Part shown: one piece after another, positions 27,753 to 37,217 of the stretch
Layout: every line of letters begins with the position of its first letter
How positions within the stretch are numbered: the first letter of the stretch is position 1
Source: Flavobacterium ammoniigenes
GTDB taxonomy: Bacteria; Bacteroidota; Bacteroidia; Flavobacteriales; Flavobacteriaceae
Direction: 5' to 3'
DNA length: 64,000 nt
NCBI RefSeq assembly: GCF_020886055.1
Contig: NZ_AP025184.1
Location: 806,001 to 870,000, forward strand
The notes under the pieces: model-generated
What the model was told of the DNA's origin: nothing
Database searches by the model: none
The model's input: the letters and a program-made list of their open reading frames with translations, nothing else
Position numbers and translations under genes: made by a program

Positions 27753-30700
27753 ATGAAAAAATTATTTTACATCCTTCTTTTATTAGGTTCAACTTATGTT
27801 TTTGCTCAAAACAAAGGCATGACGTATCAAGCAGTAATCTATGCGCCCGGAGGGCAAAATGTTCCTGGTGTCAACGTGGCCAATGTCCCTATGACGAACC
27901 GCACTATTTGTTTGCAATTTAGTTTGTTAGATGCTAGTTCTGGTTTAGAATACCAAGAGGTAGTTAAAACAAAAACAGACGAATTTGGTATGGTGAATAT
28001 CACTATTGGTAGTGGTACTCAAACCGGTGGTTATGCTACTTCATTTGGTGCAGTTGTATGGAGTGCTTCAGCTGATAAATCGATGAAAGTAGCACTTGAT
28101 GCCACAGGATTGTGTAACCAATACGAGGAATTATCAGTAGAAAAATTGGATGCTGTTCCTTTTGCCAATGCTGCAATTACTGCCGGAAATGTAACTGGAG
28201 TTGTCGCTTTGACTAATGGAGGAACGGGTGCAACTACCGCTGCTGGAGCCAGAACCAATCTAGGAATTGGCAATGTAGACAATACTTCAGATTTGAATAA
28301 ACCAATGTCAACGGCTACCAAAACTTATGTTGATAGTCAATTAACAAATAGTACGATAGTGGATGCAGACGCAAACACTAAAGGGAAAGTACAACTAGCA
28401 GGTGATTTAGCAGGAACTGCTGCAGCACCTACTGTACCTGGTTTAGCTTTAAAAGAAAATGCAACCAACAAATCGACTACGACGACTTTAGGGACAAGCA
28501 ACGTTTTATTCCCAACGCAAAATGCGGTAAAAACCTATGTGGATACCGCTATTGCGGGAGCTACTATTGTTGATGCCGATGCCAATACTAAAGGGAAAAT
28601 TCAGTTAGCAGGTGATTTAGCAGGAACTGCTGCAGCACCTACTGTACCTGGATTAGCATTAAAAGAAAATGCAGCCAACAAATCGACTACGACGACTTTA
28701 GGGACAAGCAACGTTTTATTCCCAACACAAAATGCGGTTAAAACCTATGTGGATACCGCTATAGCGGGAGCTACTATTGTAGATGCTGACGCCAATACTA
28801 AAGGAAAAATCCGATTGGCAGGGGATTTAAGCGGTACTGCCGCAGCACCAACGGTACCCGGATTAGCTTTAAAATTAGATGCTAGTTTGGCAGGTGTTCC
28901 TAACGGGATTGCGACCTTAAATTCAGCGGGTATTATTCCTGCAAACCAGTTGCCACCAATCAGTGTGGCTTCTACCAATGTGGTGGGTAGTCAAGCTGCA
29001 ATGTTGGCTTTGAGCAATGCTACAGTAGGAAGTATCGCTGTAAGAACAGACGTGAATAAAAACTTTATACTATCTACAGCTGGACCCTCTGTTTTGGCTA
29101 ACTGGATTGAATTGTTAACCCCTGGAGCACCAGTACAATCAGTAAATGGTTTGACGGGAGCTATTCAACTTTCAAAGGCTGATATCAATTTAGCCAATGT
29201 AGACAATACTTCGGATGCCGCTAAACCGGTTTCGACGGCAACTCAAAATGCGTTGAATTTAAAATTAAATACCAACCAAGTGGGTGTTCCCAATGGAACA
29301 GCGAGTTTGAATGCTTTGGGTAAAATACCTACGGAACAAATTCCGGCCATTTCATTTTCAAGTGTAAAAGTATTGGCTAGCCAAGCGGAAATGTTAGCTC
29401 AGACCAATGCTTTGATTGGTAGTGTGGTGATTAGAACAGACGTAAATAAAAACTATGTTTTAGCACAATCAGATCCTACAATTTTAGCCAATTGGGTTGA
29501 ATTGTTAACGCCTGCTCCACCCGTACAATCGGTTAATGGATATGTAGGAAATTTGTCTTTAACAAAAGCAGATTTAGGGTTGGGAAATGTGGATAACACA
29601 GGCGATATCAACAAACCCGTTTCAACACCGACACAAAACGCTTTGGATTTGAAAGCAAATTTAGCTTCGCCAAGCTTTACCGGAACCGTATCTGGAATTA
29701 CCAAATCGATGGTAGGTTTAGCGAATGTGGACAATACAACCGATCTAAACAAACCTGTATCAACGGCTACACAAACAGCATTGGATTTGAAAGCCAATAC
29801 AGTAGATCTTACTGCTGAAACGACAAGAGCGACAGCTGCAGAAGCTACTTTAACTACAAACGTAGCTACTAATGCAACGGCTATTGCGGCAGAAACGACT
29901 AGAGCTACGGCTGCAGAAGCTACTTTAACTACAAACGTGGCTACTAATGCTACGGCTATTGCGGCAGAAACGACAAGAGCTACAGCTGCAGAGGCTACTT
30001 TAACTACAAACGTGGCTACCAATACCACTGCTATTGCAGCAGAAACTACAAGAGCAACGGCTGCTGAAGCTACTTTAACTACAAACGTGGCTACTAATGC
30101 TACGGCTATTGCTGCTGAAACTACAAGAGCTACGGCTGCTGAAACTACATTGACAACTAATTTAGCTGCCGAAGTAACTAGAGCAACGGCTGCCGAAGCA
30201 TTGAAAGCAAATGCTACAGATGTTACTACTTCTTTAGCATTAAAAGCCAATTTAGCTTCACCAACTTTCACAGGTACCCCAACAGCTCCTACGCCAGCAA
30301 CGGCCGATAATTCGACTACTATTGCTACTACAGAATATGTTAAGAATTCGATAGTCGCTGCAAACGCAGGTTTGAGTACTATTGGTAATATTTCAGCTAC
30401 CTCTAATGCAAAAGGTGCCGTAATTAATGGAACTACAGAATTAGTATTAACACCAGCTGATGCCACTAATGGTGGGGTGGTAACTACAGGAGCTCAGACT
30501 TTTGCTGGAGCAAAGACATTTAATAGTGATATTAAAGTGAATGATATAACAGTAGGAGGAGGATCACAAACTTATGGGAATACTGCTCTTGGATATCTTA
30601 CATTGGCTAGTAATCAACCAGCTTCTTATAACGCAGGATCGTGGAATACAGCCATTGGTCATTCTGCTATGTACAGAAATACAAATGGAAATTATAACAC

Positions 30701-33700
30701 AGCAATTGGTAAATCAGCTCTTACTAATAATACGACAGGTAAATACAACACAGCAATTGGATACTATGCAGGATCAAGTTTGTATACAGTAAGTTCTACA
30801 TTTCCTACTGATAATACATTAATCGGAACTGCTTCTGGTATGGGAATAACTACAGGAAGTTTCAATACTATTATCGGTTCTCAAACCTACAATGTAGTAA
30901 GCGGTTATCCAGTAGGTATAGGTATTACTACAGGAAGTAACAATACTATAATTGGATCAAAGATTTTAGGTTTGTCTCCCACATTATCCAATAATGTAAT
31001 TTTAGCTGACGGTAGTGGAAATATTCGCGCGCAACATGATGGAACCAATGGATGGACTCTGGGAACAATATCTTCAGGTACTTGGAACGGTACCGAAATT
31101 GCCATCACCAAAGGAGGTACTGGAGCTACTACTGCAGCCGATGCAAGAACCAATTTAGGATTGGGGAATGTAGATAATACTACTGATGCCAATAAACCAG
31201 TCTCAACAGCCACTCAAACCGCTTTGGATTTGAAAGAGAATGCTGCTAATAAAACGCTAAGCGTTAGTACAGATGGAGCCTCCGATGTAAAATTCCCTTC
31301 TGCGAAAGCTGTAAAAACCTATGTAGATACCGCTGTTTCAAGTTCATCTACTACTGCGGTTCCTTATACAGGCGCTACAGGTGCAGTGAATTTAGGCGCT
31401 TATGATTTGACGGTGAATGGATTGACTGTGGGTAAAGGTGGTGGATCAGATACAAGTAATACTGCCTTGGGAAATCAAGCTTTGTCTAACAATGTGATTG
31501 GTGTAGGCGCAGCGCACTATGGAACAAACAATACAGCTTTAGGTTATCAAAGTATGTTATCGAATACCAATGGATTTAGTAATTCAAGTTTTGGTAATAG
31601 TGCATTGAAGGCTAATACTACAGGTGCTTGGAATACTGCAATTGGATCTGGTGCTCTGAAGTTAATTACTAATGGCTTTTCTAATACCTCTATTGGTATG
31701 GGGTCTCTAGATTTTTTAACTTCAGGTTCAGATAATATTGCAATTGGTTCATCCGCAGGTAGAAGTTTTGTAGGAGGAAACTTAACAATATCTAATCAAA
31801 GTATTTATATTGGAGGTGGATCTAAATCAAACGCAAATTCAAGTAGCAATGAAGTTGTAATTGGATACAACACATCAGGTAACGGGAATAATACCGTAAC
31901 CATAGGAAACACTTCGGTGACAGATAATTATTTTAAAGGAAATATTAATCTTACTGGAAATGTAAATGGAGGTACCTGGAACGGTACCGAAATTGCTATT
32001 GCGAAAGGCGGTACTGGTGCTACAACAGCGGCTGCGGCCTTAACTAATTTAGGAGCAGAACCTACTGCGAATAAAAGTACGGCCACTGATTTAGGAAATA
32101 GTGCACCAAGCGATGTATTATTTCCATCTCAAAAAGCAGTGAAGGCATATGTAGATGCACAAACCGCTGCGGCAGGGGTATCGGATGGTTCGATTACTTC
32201 GGCTAAAATTGCAGACGGAACCATTGTAAATGCAGATGTATCTACAACTGCAGCTATTGCCTATTCGAAATTAAATTTGGCTAGCTCAATTGTAGTTGGC
32301 GATTTAGCAGCCGATGCAGTAGAAACTGTAAAAATTAAAGATGCTAATGTAACAGCAGCAAAACTAGCAGCCGATGCTGTGGAAACTGCTAAAATCAAAA
32401 ATTTAAATGTTACTACTGATAAATTAGCGGCTGATGCAGTGACTTCTGCCAAAATTACTGACGGCACCATAGTAGTTGGTGATTTAGCAGATAACGCTGT
32501 GGAAACTGCAAAAATAAAAGCAGCCGCAGTAACTAATGCCAAATTAGACAAAGCCAACATTCCATTAAGTGGTTTTGGAGCTGCTGCAGCTGACGTAGCT
32601 TTAGGAGCCAATAAATTGACTGGAGTAGCTGATCCTACTTTAGCGCAAGATGCAGCTACTAAAAATTATGTGGATACAGCAACAGCAGGAATTACCACTT
32701 TAGCTGATGGAAAAATTTATTTAGGAAATGCGTCAAACGTAGCTACCGAAGTAACACCATCAGGTGATGTAACGATGACAAATGCCGGAGTTACTGCTAT
32801 TGGAACAGGGAAAGTTGTTGTGGGAATGCTTGCAACTGATGCAGTAGAAACTCTAAAAATAAAAGATGCAAATGTAACTGCAGCAAAACTAGCTACCGAT
32901 GCAGTAGAAACTGTAAAAATTAAAGATGCTAATGTAACAGCAGCAAAACTAGCAGCCGATGCTGTGGAAACTGCTAAAGTAAAAGACGCTAATATTACGT
33001 ATGCTAAAATTCAAAATGTAAGTGCTACCGATAAAGTATTAGGACGTGTAACAGCTGGTGCTGGAGTTGTGGAAGAGATTGCAACTACCGGATCGGGGAA
33101 TGTAGTAAGAGCTACTTCTCCAACTTTAGTTACGCCAACATTAGGAGCTGCCACTGCAACTACCATAAATAAAGTTACAATTACACAACCTACTGCAAGT
33201 GCTACCTTAACTATTGCCGATGGCAAAACACTAACTGCAAATAACTCCATTGTTTTAGCGGGTACCGATGACAAAACTATGACCTTTCCAACAACCGATG
33301 CAACCATTGCTAGAACCGATGCAGCACAAACGTTTACGGGAACACAAACCTTTAGCTCCGATATGGTAGTCAACAGTGTCAATATTGGACGTGGAAAAGG
33401 AGCAATTGCCACTAACACTGCAGTAGGAACCGATGCCATTAGCGCGACTGCTACCGGTACCGAAAATGCAGCATTGGGTTATAATGCCTTAAAAGTAGTT
33501 ACTTCGGGTTCTAGAAATGCGGTTGTAGGATCTCAAGCGGCTAAAGCTTTAATTACAGGTATTGATAATATCGCTTTAGGATATCGAGCTTTATCTACAG
33601 CAACAAGTTCGGAGTCAAATACTGCTATTGGAAGTGATGCCCTTAAAGTACTGGGTGATTCTACAAATGATCGAAATACTGCAGTAGGAACGGGATCATT

Positions 33701-36548
33701 TTCTAATTTGACAACGGGACAATACAATGTGGCGGTAGGTCAAGGAACTTTTCTCAACGCAACTTCGGGTTCAAACAATGTCGGGGTTGGAAAATATGCC
33801 GGTTTTAGAGATACTAACGATGCAGGAGTAACTTCTTCCAATAAAAGTGTTTTTATTGGTGCTGAAACCAAACCGTTAAACTCCACATCAACCAATGAAA
33901 TTGTAATTGGATACGATGCAAGAGGACTTGGAAACAATTCAACTGTACTAGGAAATTCATTAATCACTCAAGCCAAAGTATTTGGAGCTTTAGATCTCCC
34001 GGATGCGACTACTTCAACCTCAACAACAACTGGAGCGCTAAAAGTAGGAGGTGGAGTTGGTATTGTAGAGAATCTTAACGTGGGGGGCAATGCTAAAATT
34101 ACCGGAACCTTAACAGTTACTAATGGAGCAGGAGCAGGAAAAGTATTGACCTCAGATGCCAATGGATTGGGGACTTGGACAACACCAACAGGTGTAACTA
34201 CAATGGCTGCCATAGGAAGTACACCTAATGCCAATGGTGCCACAATATCAGGAGTGAATTTGAATTTAGAACCTGCTAGCGCCAGCTACGGTGGTATAGT
34301 GACAACCGGAACGCAAACCTTTGCAGGAGCTAAAACCTTTTCTCCTGCATTGACTGCTGCCTCCGCTCTTGCGATAGGAACTAAATTTACTCCTACACTA
34401 ACGGCTGCTGCAAATGCAGATATTTTAGTTGGGCTAGATATTGACCCTACCTTTACTAATGGATCGTATTCCGCTTTAACCAACTACGCTTTACGCGTAC
34501 AAGGCATTGGTTTTGGACGTGGTGGCGGTGCTGTAGAAACGAATACCGCTATAGGATCGGGGACATTAATTAACAATACTACTGGAGCAAACAATACGGG
34601 ATTAGGATATAGAGCATTACTATTAAATTCTACAGGAAGTGGTAATACCGCGTTTGGAACATTAGCAGGAGCTTACATTGGACCTACAAATTCATCAGCA
34701 AATAGCTCTGGAACTAATTCTACTTTTATTGGATATAATACTTCGCCATTGGCAAATGGAGATGATAATGAAGTAGTTATCGCCGGAGGTAATGCTACTA
34801 CTAGAACGGTGGGACTAGGATCTAATACTACATTAATTGGTAATGCTGCCACCACCCAAACCCGTATCATGGGAGCTTTAGATCTTCCTGATGCTACTGC
34901 ATCAACATCTTCTACCTCTGGAGCGTTAAAAGTAGCAGGAGGTGCCGGTATTGCTGGAGCTTTAAATGTGGGTACCACAGCAACTATTACTGGGGCAACT
35001 ACAATAAGTTCAACAACTAGTTCAACTTCTACAACAACGGGAGCATTAAAAGTAGCAGGTGGTGCCGGTATTGCAGGGAATACCTATATTGGCGGAACCA
35101 TAAGTATTGCAGGTGGCTCTCCAGGCGCCGGCAAAGTGTTGACCTCAGATGCTAATGGAGTGGGTTCTTGGGCTACTCCTGCGGGGGTAACAAGTATAGG
35201 AACTATAAGCGGGTCTTCAACAGCTAATGGTGCAAGTATTACTACAGGAGTATTAAATCTTGCCCCAGCTGACGGGACTAATGGAGGTGTAGTTACGACA
35301 ACAACTCAAACATTTGCTGGAGCCAAAACATTTAGTTCTAATATAGTTTCTAACGGAGTAAAGCTTGGTAAAGTAGGTGGATCCAACAATGTTTTAGTGG
35401 GCAGTAATGCTATGAATACAACAACTACTACATCTGATTATAATACCGCTATTGGGGCATATACATTAACGAGTATCACTTCAGGACTGGATAACATAGC
35501 TTTAGGTTATTCATCATTGTATAACCTTACTACAGGTTCAGATAACGTTGCTATTGGTTCAGCAGCATTAAATACTCATACAAGTGGTAGTTATAATGTT
35601 GCTGTGGGTAACAACGCACTAAAATCTTCTACCACATCGACTAAAAATGTTTCTTTAGGTTATTGGTCGAGCTACAAGTTAACAACTGGAAGTGGAAATA
35701 CTACGCTTGGATATTATGCGGGTTCCTATATTGGTTCTTCAGGTACAGTAGCAAATACAACTGGGTCAAATTCTACTTTTATTGGTATTAATACTTCACC
35801 ATTAGCTGATGGTGATGATAATGAAGTGGTTATTGCTGGAGGTTCTACATATAGAACTGTTGGTTTGGGTAGCAATAGTACATTAATAGGTAACGCTGCC
35901 ACCACCCAAACCCGTATCATGGGAGCTTTAGATCTTCCTGATGCTACTGCATCAACATCTTCAACCTCTGGAGCGTTAAAAGTAGCAGGAGGTGCCGGTA
36001 TTGCAGGAGCTTTAAACGTGGGTACCACAGCAACTATTACTGGGGCAACCTCTTTGTCAAGTACCTTAGGAGTAACTGGAAATGTTGCTGTAAATACTGA
36101 TAAATTTAAAATTACAGCATCAAATGGAAATACTGAAATTGCAGGTACTATAAAAATTGCAGGAGGCTCTCCAGGTTTAGGAAAAGTATTGACTTCGGAT
36201 GCAAATGGGTTAGCTACTTGGTCAAACAATGGTGGTGGTGTATTGAGTAAAACGGCGACTTATACCATTTTAACAACTGACAATGCGAACGTATTGGTAT
36301 TCTCTGGTTCAACAGCTTCCCAAACGATTACTCTACCAAGTGCCGTTACTGTGGGTGCTGGTCGTGAAATTACTATTAAAAACGTAGCATCTGTTTCGAT
36401 AGCTATTGCTTCTGCTGGGGGGTATTTAATTTCAGATAGTACAACAACTACAGCAACTGGATTAAACATTGGTATTGAACCATCCAACAACTGGATCAAA
36501 GCGATTTCAGACGGTGCCAATTGGATTATTTTAAGAGCCTTATTCTAA
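27753..36548 (+). CDS. Giant secreted fibre protein with phage tail-fibre and YadA-head-like repeats
   Basis: 2931 residues. Signal peptide, cleavage near VFAQ, then an N-terminal domain (to about 145) starting KGMTYQAVIYAPGG. Next come phage-fibre modules: GGTGATTAAGARTNLGIGNVD near 155, three 70-residue repeats near 203-373, VNGLTGAIQLSKADINLANVD, and LASPTFTGTPTAPTPAT near 833. A coiled-coil stalk of 25-residue repeats spans 688-787. Five Hep_Hag/YadA-head-like blocks (NTAIGKSAL, DNIALGYRAL) start near 945, 1232, 1886, 2265 and 2543. The VETVKIKDANVTAAKLAADA repeats lie near 1480-1750. A C-terminal beta domain (2830-2931) resembles the tips of the small proteins downstream. It has no YadA anchor and no T9SS type A domain. 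Almost free of Cys; rich in Thr, Ala, Gly and Asn. Probably a trimeric surface fibre. Confidence 0.88.
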   Translation: MKKLFYILLLLGSTYVFAQNKGMTYQAVIYAPGGQNVPGVNVANVPMTNRTICLQFSLLDASSGLEYQEVVKTKTDEFGMVNITIGSGTQTGGYATSFGAVVWSASADKSMKVALDATGLCNQYEELSVEKLDAVPFANAAITAGNVTGVVALTNGGTGATTAAGARTNLGIGNVDNTSDLNKPMSTATKTYVDSQLTNSTIVDADANTKGKVQLAGDLAGTAAAPTVPGLALKENATNKSTTTTLGTSNVLFPTQNAVKTYVDTAIAGATIVDADANTKGKIQLAGDLAGTAAAPTVPGLALKENAANKSTTTTLGTSNVLFPTQNAVKTYVDTAIAGATIVDADANTKGKIRLAGDLSGTAAAPTVPGLALKLDASLAGVPNGIATLNSAGIIPANQLPPISVASTNVVGSQAAMLALSNATVGSIAVRTDVNKNFILSTAGPSVLANWIELLTPGAPVQSVNGLTGAIQLSKADINLANVDNTSDAAKPVSTATQNALNLKLNTNQVGVPNGTASLNALGKIPTEQIPAISFSSVKVLASQAEMLAQTNALIGSVVIRTDVNKNYVLAQSDPTILANWVELLTPAPPVQSVNGYVGNLSLTKADLGLGNVDNTGDINKPVSTPTQNALDLKANLASPSFTGTVSGITKSMVGLANVDNTTDLNKPVSTATQTALDLKANTVDLTAETTRATAAEATLTTNVATNATAIAAETTRATAAEATLTTNVATNATAIAAETTRATAAEATLTTNVATNTTAIAAETTRATAAEATLTTNVATNATAIAAETTRATAAETTLTTNLAAEVTRATAAEALKANATDVTTSLALKANLASPTFTGTPTAPTPATADNSTTIATTEYVKNSIVAANAGLSTIGNISATSNAKGAVINGTTELVLTPADATNGGVVTTGAQTFAGAKTFNSDIKVNDITVGGGSQTYGNTALGYLTLASNQPASYNAGSWNTAIGHSAMYRNTNGNYNTAIGKSALTNNTTGKYNTAIGYYAGSSLYTVSSTFPTDNTLIGTASGMGITTGSFNTIIGSQTYNVVSGYPVGIGITTGSNNTIIGSKILGLSPTLSNNVILADGSGNIRAQHDGTNGWTLGTISSGTWNGTEIAITKGGTGATTAADARTNLGLGNVDNTTDANKPVSTATQTALDLKENAANKTLSVSTDGASDVKFPSAKAVKTYVDTAVSSSSTTAVPYTGATGAVNLGAYDLTVNGLTVGKGGGSDTSNTALGNQALSNNVIGVGAAHYGTNNTALGYQSMLSNTNGFSNSSFGNSALKANTTGAWNTAIGSGALKLITNGFSNTSIGMGSLDFLTSGSDNIAIGSSAGRSFVGGNLTISNQSIYIGGGSKSNANSSSNEVVIGYNTSGNGNNTVTIGNTSVTDNYFKGNINLTGNVNGGTWNGTEIAIAKGGTGATTAAAALTNLGAEPTANKSTATDLGNSAPSDVLFPSQKAVKAYVDAQTAAAGVSDGSITSAKIADGTIVNADVSTTAAIAYSKLNLASSIVVGDLAADAVETVKIKDANVTAAKLAADAVETAKIKNLNVTTDKLAADAVTSAKITDGTIVVGDLADNAVETAKIKAAAVTNAKLDKANIPLSGFGAAAADVALGANKLTGVADPTLAQDAATKNYVDTATAGITTLADGKIYLGNASNVATEVTPSGDVTMTNAGVTAIGTGKVVVGMLATDAVETLKIKDANVTAAKLATDAVETVKIKDANVTAAKLAADAVETAKVKDANITYAKIQNVSATDKVLGRVTAGAGVVEEIATTGSGNVVRATSPTLVTPTLGAATATTINKVTITQPTASATLTIADGKTLTANNSIVLAGTDDKTMTFPTTDATIARTDAAQTFTGTQTFSSDMVVNSVNIGRGKGAIATNTAVGTDAISATATGTENAALGYNALKVVTSGSRNAVVGSQAAKALITGIDNIALGYRALSTATSSESNTAIGSDALKVLGDSTNDRNTAVGTGSFSNLTTGQYNVAVGQGTFLNATSGSNNVGVGKYAGFRDTNDAGVTSSNKSVFIGAETKPLNSTSTNEIVIGYDARGLGNNSTVLGNSLITQAKVFGALDLPDATTSTSTTTGALKVGGGVGIVENLNVGGNAKITGTLTVTNGAGAGKVLTSDANGLGTWTTPTGVTTMAAIGSTPNANGATISGVNLNLEPASASYGGIVTTGTQTFAGAKTFSPALTAASALAIGTKFTPTLTAAANADILVGLDIDPTFTNGSYSALTNYALRVQGIGFGRGGGAVETNTAIGSGTLINNTTGANNTGLGYRALLLNSTGSGNTAFGTLAGAYIGPTNSSANSSGTNSTFIGYNTSPLANGDDNEVVIAGGNATTRTVGLGSNTTLIGNAATTQTRIMGALDLPDATASTSSTSGALKVAGGAGIAGALNVGTTATITGATTISSTTSSTSTTTGALKVAGGAGIAGNTYIGGTISIAGGSPGAGKVLTSDANGVGSWATPAGVTSIGTISGSSTANGASITTGVLNLAPADGTNGGVVTTTTQTFAGAKTFSSNIVSNGVKLGKVGGSNNVLVGSNAMNTTTTTSDYNTAIGAYTLTSITSGLDNIALGYSSLYNLTTGSDNVAIGSAALNTHTSGSYNVAVGNNALKSSTTSTKNVSLGYWSSYKLTTGSGNTTLGYYAGSYIGSSGTVANTTGSNSTFIGINTSPLADGDDNEVVIAGGSTYRTVGLGSNSTLIGNAATTQTRIMGALDLPDATASTSSTSGALKVAGGAGIAGALNVGTTATITGATSLSSTLGVTGNVAVNTDKFKITASNGNTEIAGTIKIAGGSPGLGKVLTSDANGLATWSNNGGGVLSKTATYTILTTDNANVLVFSGSTASQTITLPSAVTVGAGREITIKNVASVSIAIASAGGYLISDSTTTTATGLNIGIEPSNNWIKAISDGANWIILRALF
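28359..28872 (+). repeat. Tandem 210 bp repeats in the fibre gene
   Basis: Units start at 28359, 28569 and 28779 (period 210 bp, 70 residues). The first two are near identical and the third diverges after about 90 bp. Each unit carries VDADANTKGK and LAGDLAGTAAAPTVPGLALK. Confidence 0.85.
29814..30200 (+). repeat. Tandem 75 bp repeats coding for a coiled-coil stalk
   Basis: Four units of exactly 75 bp start at 29814, 29889, 29964 and 30039, each coding for AETTRATAAEATLTTNVATN plus ATAIA. A fifth, degenerate unit runs to about 30200. Confidence 0.88.
34840..35000 (+). repeat. Long direct repeat, copy 1
   Basis: About 160 bp nearly identical to 35890-36050, exactly 1050 bp downstream (a multiple of 3). 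Codes for TRIMGALDLPDATASTSSTS and the following GALKVAGGAGIAGALNVG. Confidence 0.85.
35890..36050 (+). repeat. Long direct repeat, copy 2
   Basis: Second copy of the 34840-35000 element. Only a few silent differences are seen (for example tct/tca and aat/aac), which suggests a recent in-frame duplication or gene conversion inside the fibre gene. Confidence 0.85.
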
Positions 36549-36565
36549 TCGAAAGCAAAGTCAAG

Positions 36566-37210
36566 ATGAAAAAAGGAGTAGTAGTACTAATGTTGTGTTT
36601 GGTTTCCCTTTTGGGGGAAGCCCAAACCGGTATTGGCACAACTACGCCTAGTCCTTCGGCCAAGCTGGAAGTGGCCTCTACGAATCAGGGGTTTTTACCT
36701 CCAAGGATAGCCTTAACCGCTACCAATGCAGCAAGTCCCGTGACCTCGCCGGCCACAGGTTTGTTGGTGTTCAATACGGCTACTACTGGTACGGCTCCTA
36801 CTAATGTAGCACCTGGCTATTATTATTGGAATGGAACAGCTTGGGTAGCAATTCTAAGCAATGTAACCACCAGTAGTATTTCGGGAAACGGAACTACGAC
36901 TACCCTAACTAACTTTGGGGCTGAGGTCAATGCACAATCTGGAACATCCTATACTTTAGCTACAACTGATAATGGAAAAATTATCAGTTGTACCAGTAAT
37001 AGTGCGGTTACGATTACCGTGCCGGCTTTAAACATTGGCTTTAACTGTTTGATCGTGCAACGAGGTACAGGTCAAGTCACTTTATCGGTTTCAGGATCGA
37101 CCATAAATAACCGTTACAATTTTACCAAAACAGCCGGCCAACATGCAATCATGAGTTTAGTAAGTGTGGCATCGGGCGTTTTTGTTTCTTCGGGGGATAT
37201 GTCAAATTAG
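36566..37210 (+). CDS. Short TGIGTTTP protein with phage-fibre-tip-like domain (copy 1)
   Basis: 214 residues from ATG 36566, 17 bp after the fibre gene. Signal peptide ending EAQ, then the family motif TGIGTTTPSPSAKLEV, then a segment FLPPRIALTATNA with YYYWNGTAWVAI. The last 90 residues (YTLATTDNGKIISC, GFNCLIVQRGTGQVTLS, FTKTAGQHAIMSLVSV, ending GDMSN) match in layout the C-terminal domain of many phage tail-fibre proteins, which reads YTL..DAGK, then GAGQ, then GQYAVATL and ends in GDL. Upstream in-frame codons lie partly inside the fibre gene and would spoil the signal peptide. It may cap or assemble with a partner; this is not shown. Confidence 0.85.
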   Translation: MKKGVVVLMLCLVSLLGEAQTGIGTTTPSPSAKLEVASTNQGFLPPRIALTATNAASPVTSPATGLLVFNTATTGTAPTNVAPGYYYWNGTAWVAILSNVTTSSISGNGTTTTLTNFGAEVNAQSGTSYTLATTDNGKIISCTSNSAVTITVPALNIGFNCLIVQRGTGQVTLSVSGSTINNRYNFTKTAGQHAIMSLVSVASGVFVSSGDMSN

Positions 37211-37217
37211 AAATAGT

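Noticed and set aside
28359..30200. CRISPR-like array
   Set aside because: The repeats are adjoining coding units of 210 and 75 bp without variable spacers, in frame with the protein, and there are no cas genes.
29453..30466. Long open frame of 337 codons on the minus strand inside the fibre gene
   Set aside because: It lies opposite the 75 bp repeats and follows their low-complexity pattern (Val/Ala rich). It has no own start context or family match. The same holds for the other minus-strand frames between 28031 and 36520.
27753..36548. Type V trimeric autotransporter (YadA type)
   Set aside because: Head-like repeats are present, but the C-terminal 70-90 residue membrane anchor is missing and the end is a tip-like beta domain.
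27753..36548. SprB-type gliding adhesin
   Set aside because: No SprB repeats or type B sorting domain were seen; the repeats are of phage-fibre type, and no sprCDF genes lie next to it.
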